DNA of 44,795 bases from an uncultured Lactobacillus sp. Its GTDB lineage: Bacteria; Bacillota; Bacilli; Lactobacillales; Lactobacillaceae. A program made the position numbers and the translations under genes. This document shows positions 7,275 through 15,797 of the stretch, one piece after another (position 1 is the first letter of the stretch; the number at the start of each line of letters is the position of its first letter). Under the pieces are notes generated by a model. It made no database searches and had not been told where the DNA came from. It was given only the letters and a program-made list of their open reading frames with translations. Location: the NCBI RefSeq assembly GCF_947367125.1, contig NZ_CANBCQ010000020.1:1-44795 (forward strand). The letters run 5' to 3'.

Positions 7275-7304
7275 ATTATTCCTCCTTTTAAAAACCAAAG
7301 CAGC

Positions 7305-7600
7305 TGAATAAAAAAAGCCCTACTAGGCCAATCTTATTGACCTAATAGGGCGTTTATTTAACACGGTACCACCTAAATTTTCAATAAAAATATTGAATCT
7401 TAATTCACATACGGCCACTTTAAATGGCGATATGCTACCGCGATAGAGGGCGGATCCTAAAATTGCTAATGAATCACAATTTTAGCTCAAAGGTGATATT
7501 TAGTAAAAAATAAATGCTTTTTTTCACCGACCAAAAGCTCTCTGGAATTATTTTTACTTTGCTAAATTTCCTTATCAAAGCTGCAAATTATTGTTTTGTA
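7305..7600 (-). promoter_or_regulatory. T-box riboswitch upstream of the peptide-binding protein
   Basis: The minus-strand leader holds the T-box AGGTGGTACCGTG (7374-7362) ahead of a terminator. It also has an AGAGAGC bulge motif and a GGTCGGTG distal-loop motif of stem I. A closing helix TTTAGC/GCTAAA surrounds stem I. In the specifier region the sequence AATATCACCTTTGAG fits the usual codon-A-CC...GAG layout with ATC as the specifier (7497-7495). This suggests isoleucine tRNA, by alignment by eye only. Uncharged tRNA would stabilise the antiterminator and switch the gene on. Confidence 0.85.
7308..7352 (-). terminator. T-box-controlled terminator
   Basis: On the minus strand GCCCTATTAGGTC pairs with ATTGGCCTAGTAGGGC, followed by TTTTTTT. 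It lies between the T-box sequence and the oppA-like start codon. Confidence 0.85.
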
Positions 7601-7606
7601 TGCCTA

Positions 7607-7634
7607 ATAATACGCGGTTAATTTAAATAGTCAA
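7607..7634 (-). promoter_or_regulatory. Promoter of the T-box/oppA-like transcript
   Basis: Minus strand: -35 TTGACT (7634-7629), 16-bp spacer, -10 TATTAT (7612-7607). Confidence 0.65.
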
Positions 7635-7708
7635 CTAAAAAAATCAAATGCAATCTATATAAAATGTGCTCAAGCCTTGGTAAATCTGCGTTTATATGAT
7701 TAAAATAA

Positions 7709-7737
7709 TTTTAGTAAATATATTTAGTTTTAGTAAA
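7709..7737. repeat. Two direct repeats TTTTAGTAAA before the LacI gene
   Basis: TTTTAGTAAA at 7709-7718 and 7728-7737, 19 bases apart centre to centre, so on nearly the same face of the helix. The second is part of the small palindrome GTTTTAGTAAAAC. It could be an autoregulatory site, but it lacks the central CG of usual LacI operators. Confidence 0.3.
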
Positions 7738-7812
7738 ACTTATAACTAGATATTTAGAAAATAAAAATGTAGAATATCATTTAACAAATTATGACGAAGG
7801 AGAGCTAGGATT

Positions 7813-8811
7813 TTGGCTACAATTAAAGAAATTGCCCAAAAAGCTGGAGTTTCAGCGGCAACTGTCTCACGAGTATTAAATTATGATCAAACTTTAGCAG
7901 TCAATGATGCAACTAAGCGCAAAATTTTTGTGATCGCAGAAAAACTGAATTATCAAAAGAATATTCGTAAAAAGCGAAGCAAAAATAAATTTATTGCAGT
8001 GGTCTTATGGTACCAACCTGAGCAAGAAATTAAAGATACTTATTACTATTCAATTCGTATGGGAATTAATGAGCAGGCTAGAATCGTTGGTTATGATACT
8101 AAAGTCTTTTATCAAAGTGATGCCTGGTTAGATTTAACCAAAGCTGAAGGCATAATTGTTATTGGTTCTAATCAATTTACTGATCATCAGCTGAAAAAGT
8201 TAAAAGCTTTTAAGAGGCCACTAGTGTTTGTGGGGCGGAACACTTTGGCTGAAGGATATTGCTGTGTTTATTCAGATTTTCACTTATCAATTAAAGAAAT
8301 TGTTGATCATTTTATTAAGATAGGCCAAAAAGATATTGGAATGTTGGCTGGTGACCTTAATGATGAATATGACAAGGAAGATCTAATTGATTTTCGCTTT
8401 CAAGATTTTGAATTTTATGCGCGAAAATTAGGTTTATTTGATTCGAGCAAAATTTTTGTTGGAAAGTTTACGCCTGAATCAGGTTATGAAGCTATCAAGC
8501 GGGTAATTGAGGCCGGTAAAAAAATACCTGATGGTTTAATTGTTGCCAATGATGCTATGGCTATCGGAGCATTAAAGGCGTTACGTGAAGCGAATATTTT
8601 AGTACCGAATGATGTGAGTGTTATTTCATTTAATGATACAACTGCAGCAAAATTTGCTAATCCGGCTTTGAGTAGTGTGCATGTTGATACCCATGCGATG
8701 GGTGCAATGGGGATGCAGGTTTTGCAACAAGTAATAACTAATGAAAAAGTTACGCCATATAAGGTAGTCTTTAAGACTAGCTTAGTTTTGCGTGAAAGTA
8801 GTTTGAATTAA
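7813..8811 (+). CDS. LacI/GalR-family transcriptional regulator
   Basis: The 332-aa repressor has an N-terminal HTH (ATIKEIAQKAGVSAATVSRV, with the YxxN-type hinge helix nearby) and a periplasmic-binding-like sugar domain from about residue 60 to the end (VSVISFNDTTAAKFANPALSSV is typical). The start is TTG, with AAGGAGAG 8 bases ahead. The gene has its own terminator and stands divergent from the T-box transcript. No sugar genes flank it, so the effector and regulon cannot be told. The retained hinge and C-domain look intact. Confidence 0.88.
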   Translation: MATIKEIAQKAGVSAATVSRVLNYDQTLAVNDATKRKIFVIAEKLNYQKNIRKKRSKNKFIAVVLWYQPEQEIKDTYYYSIRMGINEQARIVGYDTKVFYQSDAWLDLTKAEGIIVIGSNQFTDHQLKKLKAFKRPLVFVGRNTLAEGYCCVYSDFHLSIKEIVDHFIKIGQKDIGMLAGDLNDEYDKEDLIDFRFQDFEFYARKLGLFDSSKIFVGKFTPESGYEAIKRVIEAGKKIPDGLIVANDAMAIGALKALREANILVPNDVSVISFNDTTAAKFANPALSSVHVDTHAMGAMGMQVLQQVITNEKVTPYKVVFKTSLVLRESSLN

Positions 8812-8866
8812 AAAGGATTGATTTATCAATGTTTTGAAAACAGAGATAAATCAATCCTTTTTTATT
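8812..8866 (+). terminator. Terminator after the LacI-family gene
   Basis: AAGGATTGATTTATC and GATAAATCAATCCTT make a 15-bp stem followed by a T run. Confidence 0.85.
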
Positions 8867-8885
8867 TTTAGACAATATTTAAAAC

Positions 8886-8948
8886 TTTCGTTCGAAAAAT
8901 TGTTGACGCATAGAACACATGTTTATATAATTGTGATTATTAGAACGA
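8886..8948 (+). promoter_or_regulatory. Strong promoter flanked by an inverted repeat, now feeding a dead gene
   Basis: -35 TTGACG (8902-8907), 17-bp spacer, -10 TATAAT (8925-8930). The pair is bracketed by TTCGTTC (8886-8892) and GAACGAA (8942-8948). A CAGATG/CATCTG stem follows at about 8953-8980. The first gene downstream is the JetD-like pseudogene. Confidence 0.55.
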
Positions 8949-9016
8949 ATGTGCAGATGTTAATATACCATCGCATCTGTAGTTTGTAAATTTGAAATAT
9001 TGAAAGAAGAGTATAA

Positions 9017-10050
9017 ATGAAAAGGAGCCAGTAAAAAAGAGAGGCAAGATTGGGCAAACACTATTATTTTCGTATTTGCAGAAGAAGTGGAGGAGTTTTA
9101 AGTATGAGGATACAGTTGAACTAGTTTCACAATATGTTAAATCTGGAGTTTTAGTACCTATAAAATCTCGAGGAGTTACGGCAAATAAAGATAATCTAGC
9201 TAAGTGCTATTTCTATAACGAGATTAATTTCAGCAGATTTGGTTAAAAAACTAAATAGTTTTAATCAGATAGATGTTAGCTGGTATCTTGAACCTAAAAA
9301 AGGTGATAAAAATATTTTTTTGGAGCCAGACAATTGGCACAAGGAATTTTTAAAGGAGTACGATTTTTTGAAAAAATTAGATGTATTTTTGACTGAAAAT
9401 AAAGTCAAAATTAGTAAGACGGTATCGATTAATGAGCGTAGCTTAGAAATCTTTGGTGAAGAAAAAGTTTTCGAAAAGAAAAATGGAATTTCCATTTTAA
9501 AACGGTATCATATTGATCATGCTCAATTAAATATGTATAGGACATATGAGTTCACGAATTTTATTCCTCTAACTGGTCAAGGTAATGATTTCATTATGAT
9601 TGAAAATGAAGATCCAATGTTTGATTTAGTGAAAGCATACCACGAACAAAAGAAAACTCAGTTTATGAATTTGGAGATTAATTCTTTAGTTGACTTGCTT
9701 AATAATCCTTTGGCTAAATATTATTTACCAGTTGATTTTTTGACAGGAATAAATTATACATTGGTGATTTAGATGGTGCAGGAATTAGTATCTTTTTAAA
9801 TGTTCGGGACCATACACCATATCATGATATTAGACCTTGGGTAGAAGTGTATGAAAAGATGTTAGATAAAGCATTTAGTGAAAATATCATGTCTCGGCTT
9901 GATCAAAATAAAAAGCGTAATCAGGTGAAAGATATAGAATTGATGGATTTTTTACAGTATTTTTCACCTACATATCAAAGAATGATTCATAAATTATTTG
10001 TAAGTAATTGCTATATACCACAAGAAATTTTGAATTACAGTGATTATTAG
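9017..10050 (+). pseudogene. Broken JetD-like gene (DUF3322/DUF2220, Wadjet nuclease subunit)
   Basis: JetD is the toprim nuclease subunit of the Wadjet SMC-type system, which cuts circular plasmid DNA. Three frameshifts split a protein of about 344 residues. The first is in the A run after ATG at 9020-9024. Adding one A restores MKKEPVKKRGKIGQ. The second is near 9228, where CYFYNEI must join ISADLVKKL. The third is near 9755, before YIGDLDGAGISIF. Family marks are the N-terminal PIKSRG/YFYNEI region, NERSLEIFGEEK, the toprim-like FIMIENEDPM and YIGDLDGAGI. The family call is from these motifs by eye. No jetA, jetB or jetC is present. Base composition is very AT-rich. It lies in a decayed island beside a CRISPR array. 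Confidence 0.6.
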
Positions 10051-11089
10051 GTGAAAACTATGGACGATACTGATTTAAATTATCTAAAAGAAGCAATAAT
10101 TCAGCGAAGTAAAAATTTGCAAACTAATAATTTATTACTTAAAACTATAAGTCGAGCAAAGTTGCAGCTTAATAAATTCTTTGTAAATGACGTTGCCAAA
10201 GAGAATGAAAATCGACGTAATATACTTCAAGTAATGAATTTTTTAAGTATTTGTTGGAGCTTACAGTTATCCTCAGCTGATAATTTATTTGAGATAGATG
10301 AATTTGTAGATACTTACCTTGCTTTTTTGCTGAGAATCCGGCACAGAGAGTACATTTTGATCTTCAAGGTTCAACTTTTAGTTATTGAATCATTCTAATG
10401 AATATCACTATAGGGCTGGGTATTCCGAAGATATAAAAATGGCGGGTGCAATTGAAGCTTATGCCTATCCTCTTAAACGTATACTTCGTTTAGTTAGATC
10501 TAAATCTCCAAATGATCATGAAATTTTTGAATTACGAGTATTTGTTGATCAACAAATGTGTCTTAGTTCTAGGGAAGAATTGATACAAATTTTTAAGTTT
10601 CTGATTAATAATTTTTTAGGTGAACAGGATTTTATAGAAATTTATAGGGTAAGATTTGTTGATTCAAAAGAATATATAGGTGTCCAAATAGCAGATCTGC
10701 TGGTAGGTGCGGCACGACGGAAGATATTAGTCGATACGAGTATTATTTATTATTCAATTAATAATGACATTGATTGCCGTAAAGACGAGAATTTTCTTAA
10801 ATGCTTCGGGCTATTGAATTTATGGCGAGAACAATATGCTCAAGATTCAAAATATACCTTGCTTTTACAAAAGAAATTAGATTATTTAATTAAAAAGATT
10901 GAAGCGATTATATATCAAAAATCAGTGTCATATTACGTTTCTCAAATTATTGCTACAGTTCACCCATTGAATAAGACATTAAGCAAGGATATTAAAACTT
11001 TTCAAGCTTTGGCTAGAAAGACTGGAAGTGAAGAAAAGCGGCGAAATTTTTTTAATATCTTTTTGAATAATTTAAAAAGAGTAAGATAA
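10051..11089 (+). pseudogene. Frameshifted remnant(s), C-terminal part DUF3800-like
   Basis: A frame from GTG at 10051 (or ATG 10060) runs about 90 codons and shifts in the T run near 10321-10327. After the shift it continues AENPAQRVHFDLQGSTFSY and then stops. A second shift near 10384 leads into a long frame to 11089. That last part contains EYIGVQIADLLVGAARRK, a close fit to the C-terminal 'QIADLIAG' motif of DUF3800 proteins, which often occur in mobile and defence islands. The N-terminal 'DESG' motif was not found. It may be one broken gene or two. The function is unknown. Confidence 0.45.
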
Positions 11090-11105
11090 AATATGGGTTA
11101 GTAGT

Positions 11106-11482
11106 ATGAAGAAAACGATAGGTCAAATTGATTTATTAATCGATAAAATTACTGAGCGAGAAGCGCTATTGAGTGATAAGAAGTTTGATCAAGCTGTTTT
11201 TTATCTGATGGATAATTGGAATTTATTAAAACAATCATTAAGTGCTGATATGGATTATAGCCAATTATTTGAAAAACTGCGAAAGCTAAATAAAAAAATT
11301 AAAGGTATTTCTAAGCCTTTTCATTATATGCCTAAAAAACACGTGCTATTAATCAGGGAAGGAGAGCAATTAATGCCATAATTAGCAATATTATTGGTGC
11401 TGATTGTAAAAAATTACAAAATTTGCAAGATGAACAAATCTTTCAGATGTATCTTGAAGCTAAGCTGCTAAATAAAAATTGA
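11106..11482 (+). pseudogene. Frameshifted small gene of unknown function
   Basis: ATG at 11106 opens 91 codons (MKKTIGQIDLLIDKITEREA...) ending at 11381. One base shift near 11363 extends the protein in another frame as AINAIISNIIGADCKKLQNL, followed by about 20 more residues to TGA at 11480-11482. The product is Lys- and Leu-rich and predicted helical. No family was recognised. It is the last piece of the decayed island before the CRISPR leader. Confidence 0.4.
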
Positions 11483-11559
11483 ATGAAGCTTAACGATGAT
11501 CGGGGAGTTAGTCAACGAAGCAGAAAAAGAAAATCTTATTTTATTCAATTAACTTTGAA

Positions 11560-11659
11560 TATCTAATTACATGAATTTTGAAAAGTGAGTCTTCTTAAAA
11601 GTGATTGAAAATGTTATGATTTGAATTAAGGATCATTGATATAGCGGGATTTGTTTAGT
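11560..11659 (+). promoter_or_regulatory. CRISPR leader
   Basis: AT-rich, non-coding sequence directly before the first intact repeat. It is on the leader side because the degenerate repeat is at the other end and the repeat reads GT...TCTCC in the type I-E transcript direction. Confidence 0.55.
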
Positions 11660-12054
11660 GTATTCTCCACGTATGTGGAGGTGATCCTGTTTCGTTATGA
11701 TGACCAAGTTGGTCACGTGCGGTATTCTCCACGTATGTGGAGGTGATCCCATTAAATTACCAGTTTTAGTAGGATTGCTCCAGTATTCTCCACGTATGTG
11801 GAGGTGATCCTATATGAAATCTACATTGATTGTGCAACATTTTGTATTCTCCACGTATGTGGAGGTGATCCCCGTTGATGATGCACCACAAGACATCAAG
11901 GCAGGTATTCTCCACGTATGTGGAGGTGATCCCTGTCTGTTATCGATGATAGCCACATTTCGAGCGTATTCTCCACGTATGTGGAGGTGATCCCTTGAGC
12001 TGCACATAGCCACCACAGCCCAATTGGTATTCTCCACGTATGTGGAGGCATCTT
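11660..12054 (+). CRISPR. Type I-E CRISPR array, 7 repeats and 6 spacers, no cas genes nearby
   Basis: Repeats of 28 bp start at 11660, 11722, 11783, 11844, 11905, 11966 and 12027. Each begins GTATTCTCCACGTATGTGG and ends GTGATCC, and contains the perfect stem CTCCAC-gtat-GTGGAG that Cas6e would cut. Spacers are 33 bp, except the first at 34 bp. The last repeat is degenerate in its final six bases, marking the trailer end, so crRNA would be made from the plus strand. Six repeats are identical. No cas1, cas2, cas3 or Cascade gene lies in the 11.6 kb before or 32 kb after. The array depends on a distant cas locus or is an orphan. Confidence 0.95.
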
Positions 12055-12125
12055 CCTCTTGTATCAAGAGATCTAAAAATAAAAAAATAGATAATCGATT
12101 AACTTAATCATTCTAAAAATCGTGC

Positions 12126-12154
12126 TTGATCTAACTTCCAAACATCGTTATACT
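12126..12154 (+). promoter_or_regulatory. Promoter of the RclA-like gene leader
   Basis: -35 TTGATC (12126-12131), 17-bp spacer, -10 TATACT (12149-12154). Confidence 0.6.
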
Positions 12155-12161
12155 AAAGAAA

Positions 12162-12257
12162 GTGTTGCATCGAGAATCCTTATTCACGATGCCCGATCAA
12201 CAGAAATTTTAGCAAACCTCTTAAAGGCGACTCGCTTTTAGGAGGTTTTGTTTTTTT
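12162..12257 (+). promoter_or_regulatory. Structured leader with terminator-like hairpin
   Basis: The roughly 95-nt leader has two hairpins. The first is GCATCGaGAA/TTCaCGATGC (12167-12192). The second is AAACCTC (12214-12220) with GAGGTTT (12242-12248), enclosing an inner AAAGGCGA/TCGCTTTT stem and followed by GTTTTTTT. The second would stop transcription about 80 bases before the start codon at 12340. An attenuator or a separate short RNA are both possible. No known riboswitch class was recognised. Confidence 0.5.
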
Positions 12258-12339
12258 ATTGCCAAACAAAAAAGATGACAAAAACGCTTTAATCATTCAC
12301 AATAGGGAACAACAAATTGTTGAATTAGAGGATTTAATT

Positions 12340-13659
12340 ATGAAAACAGTAAAGAATATTATTATCGGCTTTGGTAAAGGCGGCAAAACGCTAGCTAAAT
12401 TTTTAGCGCAAAAGGGCGAAGAAGTCCTAGTCATTGAAAAATCCAATCAAATGTATGGTGGTACTTGCATTAATATTGCTTGTCTGCCATCTAAACGCTT
12501 AATTATTGAAGCGGGTAATGGCGTGGATTTCGTAGATGCAGTTAATGGCAAAAACAAAATGACTTCAATGTTACGCGGAAAGAATTACCATATGCTAGCA
12601 GATGAGAAGACAGTGACTGTGCTTGATGGTACTGCTAAGTTTACAGGAGACCATGAAGTTGCTGTAACTTTAACAAATGGTCAAGTAGAAGAATACCGCG
12701 GTGAGCGAATTTTTATTAACACTGGAGCAGTTCCAGTGATGTTGCCGATTCCCGGTCTGGCAGAAAGTAGTGCTATTCTTGATTCAACTGCTGCTATGGC
12801 CCAAGCTGAATTACCTAAGAAGTTGGTCATCATTGGTGCTGGCTATATTGGCTTAGAATTTGCCTCAATGTTTGCAGAATATGGTTCAGAAGTAACCGTA
12901 TTGGACTTGCACGATAATTTTTTGCCACGTGAAGATGATGATATTGCAGCTGAAATTAAGCGTGATCTTGAACTTAATGGCGTGAAATTTGAATTAGGCG
13001 TAAAAATTACTAAGGTTGATGATCATACTATTTATTATGAGAAAAATAGCGAGTCTTTAACAATAACTGCTGATCGAATTTTAGTAGCTACTGGTAGAAA
13101 GCCCAATACTGAGAATCTCGGCTTAAAAAATACTAAGATTAAGCTAACTGAACGTGGTGCAATTGCAGTTGACGATTATTTAAAGACTAGTGTCAAAAAT
13201 GTTTGGGCAATTGGAGATGTTAAAGGTGGCTTACAATTTACTTATATTTCGCTTGATGATTTTCGAATTATTAAGGACCAATTATATGGGGATGCCCAAA
13301 GGAAAGTAAGTGATCGAGTTAACGTGCCATATAGTGTGTTTATTACGCCAGCTTTGTCTCGAGTTGGCCTAAATGAAAAAGAAGCAAAGGCACAGAAAGT
13401 TGAATATGAATTGAAAAAGTTGCCGGTAGCTGCAATTCCTAAAGCACAAGTACTGAAAGACCCACGTGGTTTATTTAAGGCTCTAATTAATCCAGCTAAT
13501 AACCAGATTTTAGGTGTAACTTTATATGGCGCTGAATCATATGAATTAATTAATCAAATCAGTTTGGCTATGAAAATGAAAATACCAGCACATGTTTTGC
13601 GGGATCAAATTTATACGCACCCAACGATGAGTGAAAGTTTTAACGATTTATTCAAGTAA
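12340..13659 (+). CDS. RclA-like FAD/NAD(P) pyridine nucleotide-disulfide oxidoreductase
   Basis: The 439-aa flavoprotein has an FAD Rossmann motif at the N-terminus (IIIGFGKGGKTLA, 7-19) and a redox-active disulfide Cys43-Cys48 (YGGTCINIACLPSK). The NAD(P) Rossmann motif is VIIGAGYIGLEFASMF near 165, and the C-terminal dimerisation domain ends in YTHPTMSE. The 'GFGKxGKTLA' and 'MYGGTCINI' signatures are those of RclA/YkgC, which in E. coli protects against hypochlorous acid and reduces Cu(II). The same role is inferred here. ATG 12340 follows AGAGGATT and gives the family length. The longer frame from TTG 12259 starts inside the leader terminator and is rejected. Confidence 0.88.
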   Translation: MKTVKNIIIGFGKGGKTLAKFLAQKGEEVLVIEKSNQMYGGTCINIACLPSKRLIIEAGNGVDFVDAVNGKNKMTSMLRGKNYHMLADEKTVTVLDGTAKFTGDHEVAVTLTNGQVEEYRGERIFINTGAVPVMLPIPGLAESSAILDSTAAMAQAELPKKLVIIGAGYIGLEFASMFAEYGSEVTVLDLHDNFLPREDDDIAAEIKRDLELNGVKFELGVKITKVDDHTIYYEKNSESLTITADRILVATGRKPNTENLGLKNTKIKLTERGAIAVDDYLKTSVKNVWAIGDVKGGLQFTYISLDDFRIIKDQLYGDAQRKVSDRVNVPYSVFITPALSRVGLNEKEAKAQKVEYELKKLPVAAIPKAQVLKDPRGLFKALINPANNQILGVTLYGAESYELINQISLAMKMKIPAHVLRDQIYTHPTMSESFNDLFK

Positions 13660-13706
13660 AAAAACAGCTCGTGTCTACCAAATAGTAGATCACGAGCTGT
13701 TTTTTA
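13658..13706. terminator. Bidirectional terminator between rclA-like and mupG
   Basis: AACAGCTCGTG and CACGAGCTGTT stem with A and T runs on both sides, shared by the convergent genes. Confidence 0.85.
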
Positions 13707-14795
13707 CTTACTGGTTAATTTAAATTTAGACCATGGTTTAATGAAGTCGAGCAAGAATAATTCATCTGAACTAATAGAACCAACTTTATTCATGCGTGGT
13801 TCTTTATGTGGTTCAAGGACAATTTGTAATTCATTTTTATAATGACCAAAATTATCATTGCCAATAATAATATCGCCGCGTTGAAATTCTACTTCGTTAT
13901 CATGGATAGGATTAGGAATATCTTTATAGGTAACTCGCGGCATAGTTGAGCGAATAACCGCCTTAGTTAGGTCACCTCGGCGGAAGTGTTGTGGCTTTTC
14001 AACTATTGTTTTTTCAATTTCGTTAATGTCAGATACATAATTTACGTGTAATTTTAACTGATAGCGATTTACTTCAGAGAGTGCTTTAAGTTCCGCTTCA
14101 CTAGCATAGGCGTTGCCAATAATTACATCATCAATCATATTTGAAGCAAATAAATGCATTGCTTGTACTTCGATTGGTAAATTGCGGTCTTCTTCTAAAG
14201 TAGGGAGGCCATCTTCAACATTCCAGGGACCAACTTTGCCAACTTGACTAGAGACAAAAGCAGCAGAGTGAATGCCAAAATTTTTAAAACGTTTACTACA
14301 ATCTAAGAAGAAATCATAAGGTAGAGCCGTGCCGCGCTGTGGATAAAAATTATGGCAGCCATAGATGAAAGGTTGGTTGGCTTGGTAAGATAAAATATTG
14401 TTGAGGTAGTCAACATTATTACTCATATTAAGTTCAACAATTAGGCCATAAGGATTGTATGAAAGCATGGCCTCTGTTGCACCGTCAAAAGCTTCATCAA
14501 GCCGAATACCAGCTGCACCGATATCTGCAAAAAATTTCAGATCTGAATAATCAATTTCTAATTTCTTAAAGAGCTGAGGTGATACATCAAGAAAAGTTTG
14601 GTAGCCTAATTTATTGCCGTAGTCAATAATCTTCTTATATTTAGCTTGAGTTTCTTCAGGGCTACCTTGTACCTCAAGCATACTCATAAAAACACGAGTA
14701 AAGCCGTATTTATGACCTAGTTCTAAGTATTTTGTATTATCTTCAAAGTTGGTATGATCTGGATAAATGGACAGACCAAGTGATCTCATTGTCAT
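13704..14795 (-). CDS. mupG: 6-phospho-N-acetylmuramidase MupG (DUF871)
   Basis: The 363-aa TIM-barrel protein of the MupG/DUF871 family hydrolyses disaccharide 6-phosphates during cell-wall turnover or sugar recycling. Family marks are LGLSIYPDHTNFEDNTKYLE at the N-terminus, LDVSPQLFKKL near 68, IRLDEAFDG near 97, and a C-terminal cyclophilin-like part (RRGDLTKAVIRSTMP, FQRGDIIIGNDNFGHYK). The start is the first ATG, 7 bases after GAGG. It stands alone, with no PTS or murQ gene adjacent, so its substrate transporter is elsewhere. Confidence 0.88.
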   Translation of the reverse strand: MTMRSLGLSIYPDHTNFEDNTKYLELGHKYGFTRVFMSMLEVQGSPEETQAKYKKIIDYGNKLGYQTFLDVSPQLFKKLEIDYSDLKFFADIGAAGIRLDEAFDGATEAMLSYNPYGLIVELNMSNNVDYLNNILSYQANQPFIYGCHNFYPQRGTALPYDFFLDCSKRFKNFGIHSAAFVSSQVGKVGPWNVEDGLPTLEEDRNLPIEVQAMHLFASNMIDDVIIGNAYASEAELKALSEVNRYQLKLHVNYVSDINEIEKTIVEKPQHFRRGDLTKAVIRSTMPRVTYKDIPNPIHDNEVEFQRGDIIIGNDNFGHYKNELQIVLEPHKEPRMNKVGSISSDELFLLDFIKPWSKFKLTSK

Positions 14796-14993
14796 AAAAG
14801 TACCTCTTTCATATTAAGATGTCTATACCAATTATATCAAGTTTAGCATTATGGGTCTAGTCCAAAGCGAAAAAGCAGTGAAATAATATACTCAAAATAT
14901 AGTATGCTGATAGCAATTCGTCTCGTTACTTTTTCAGTAAACCAGGTGTTATATTAGGTGTACAGAGTATGTTTAAAAAGAGGGAAAATCAAG

Positions 14994-15704
14994 ATGGGAA
15001 ATTGTGATCAAGAGTCTGAGCGGCGACAAGTGGATGCACCTGGGTTAAATCTTTTTTTGAGTAGAATATATGAATATATGGCCTTGGCGGTTTTTATTTC
15101 AGCTATCAGTGCTTATCTAACAATGACGGTTTTTGCTAGATCATTTGCTAGCTTTATTGCGGCTCATCAATGGGAAGTGTGGCTGTTAATTTTATTGCCA
15201 ATTGCTTTGACTTTTATTATTAGTTTTAGAGCAACGCGTAATCCCGTCGCGAGTTTTGCCTTACTGATGATAACCGCAATTGTTTATGGCGTTACTTTTG
15301 CTTTTCTTGCCGAGGCTTATAGCGGACACAATGTTGCTTCAGCCTTTGTTGCTTCGGCTACTGTTTTTATCATTATGGCAATTATCGGAACTATAACTAA
15401 AAAAGACCTGAGTCGAATTGGTTCTTATGCTTCTGCTGCTTTAATCGGCTTAATTGTAGCAATGGTAATTAATTTGTTTTTACATAATTCTATAATTGAT
15501 TATATTTTTTCAACTATTGCGGTCATTATTTTTACTATATTGACGGCATGGGATGCTCAGCGCATGAAGAATATTTATTTACGCTATGGTGGTGATATTT
15601 CAACTAATGGACTAGCAGTGCTGGGTGCACTGCAGTTATATCTTGACTTTGTTAACTTGTTTTTACAATTTCTGGATATTTTTAGCGCAAGTGAAAGTAA
15701 TTAA
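14994..15704 (+). CDS. Bax inhibitor-1/YccA family membrane protein
   Basis: The 236-aa polytopic protein has about seven membrane helices. The C-terminal signature TAWDAQRMKNIY followed by LGALQLYLDFVNLFLQFL is typical of the BI-1 family, whose bacterial members include YbhL, YccA and calcium-leak BsYetJ. Its role in lactobacilli is not established. ATG 14994 is preferred because AGAGGGAAA precedes it. The upstream in-frame start at 14958 has no site. Confidence 0.85.
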   Translation: MGNCDQESERRQVDAPGLNLFLSRIYEYMALAVFISAISAYLTMTVFARSFASFIAAHQWEVWLLILLPIALTFIISFRATRNPVASFALLMITAIVYGVTFAFLAEAYSGHNVASAFVASATVFIIMAIIGTITKKDLSRIGSYASAALIGLIVAMVINLFLHNSIIDYIFSTIAVIIFTILTAWDAQRMKNIYLRYGGDISTNGLAVLGALQLYLDFVNLFLQFLDIFSASESN

Positions 15705-15797
15705 AATTTGACTTTATATTAATTCAAATGAAATAAGCACAATCTAATATATAAGCGTATACTATAAAGATATAGTTATTATTAGGGAGTGTTTTTA

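Noticed and set aside
9239-10050. CRISPR-associated (Cas) origin of the genes before the array
   Set aside because: Motifs fit JetD/DUF2220 toprim and DUF3800, not any Cascade, Cas1, Cas2 or Cas3 protein I can recognise.
11810-12067. Minus-strand 85-codon frame with repeated TYVEN/HIRGEY units
   Set aside because: It is the translation of CRISPR repeats and spacers; the repeating units have the array's period.
12259-12339. N-terminal extension of the RclA-like protein from TTG 12259
   Set aside because: It starts within the leader terminator's T run, has no Shine-Dalgarno site and would make the enzyme longer than its family.
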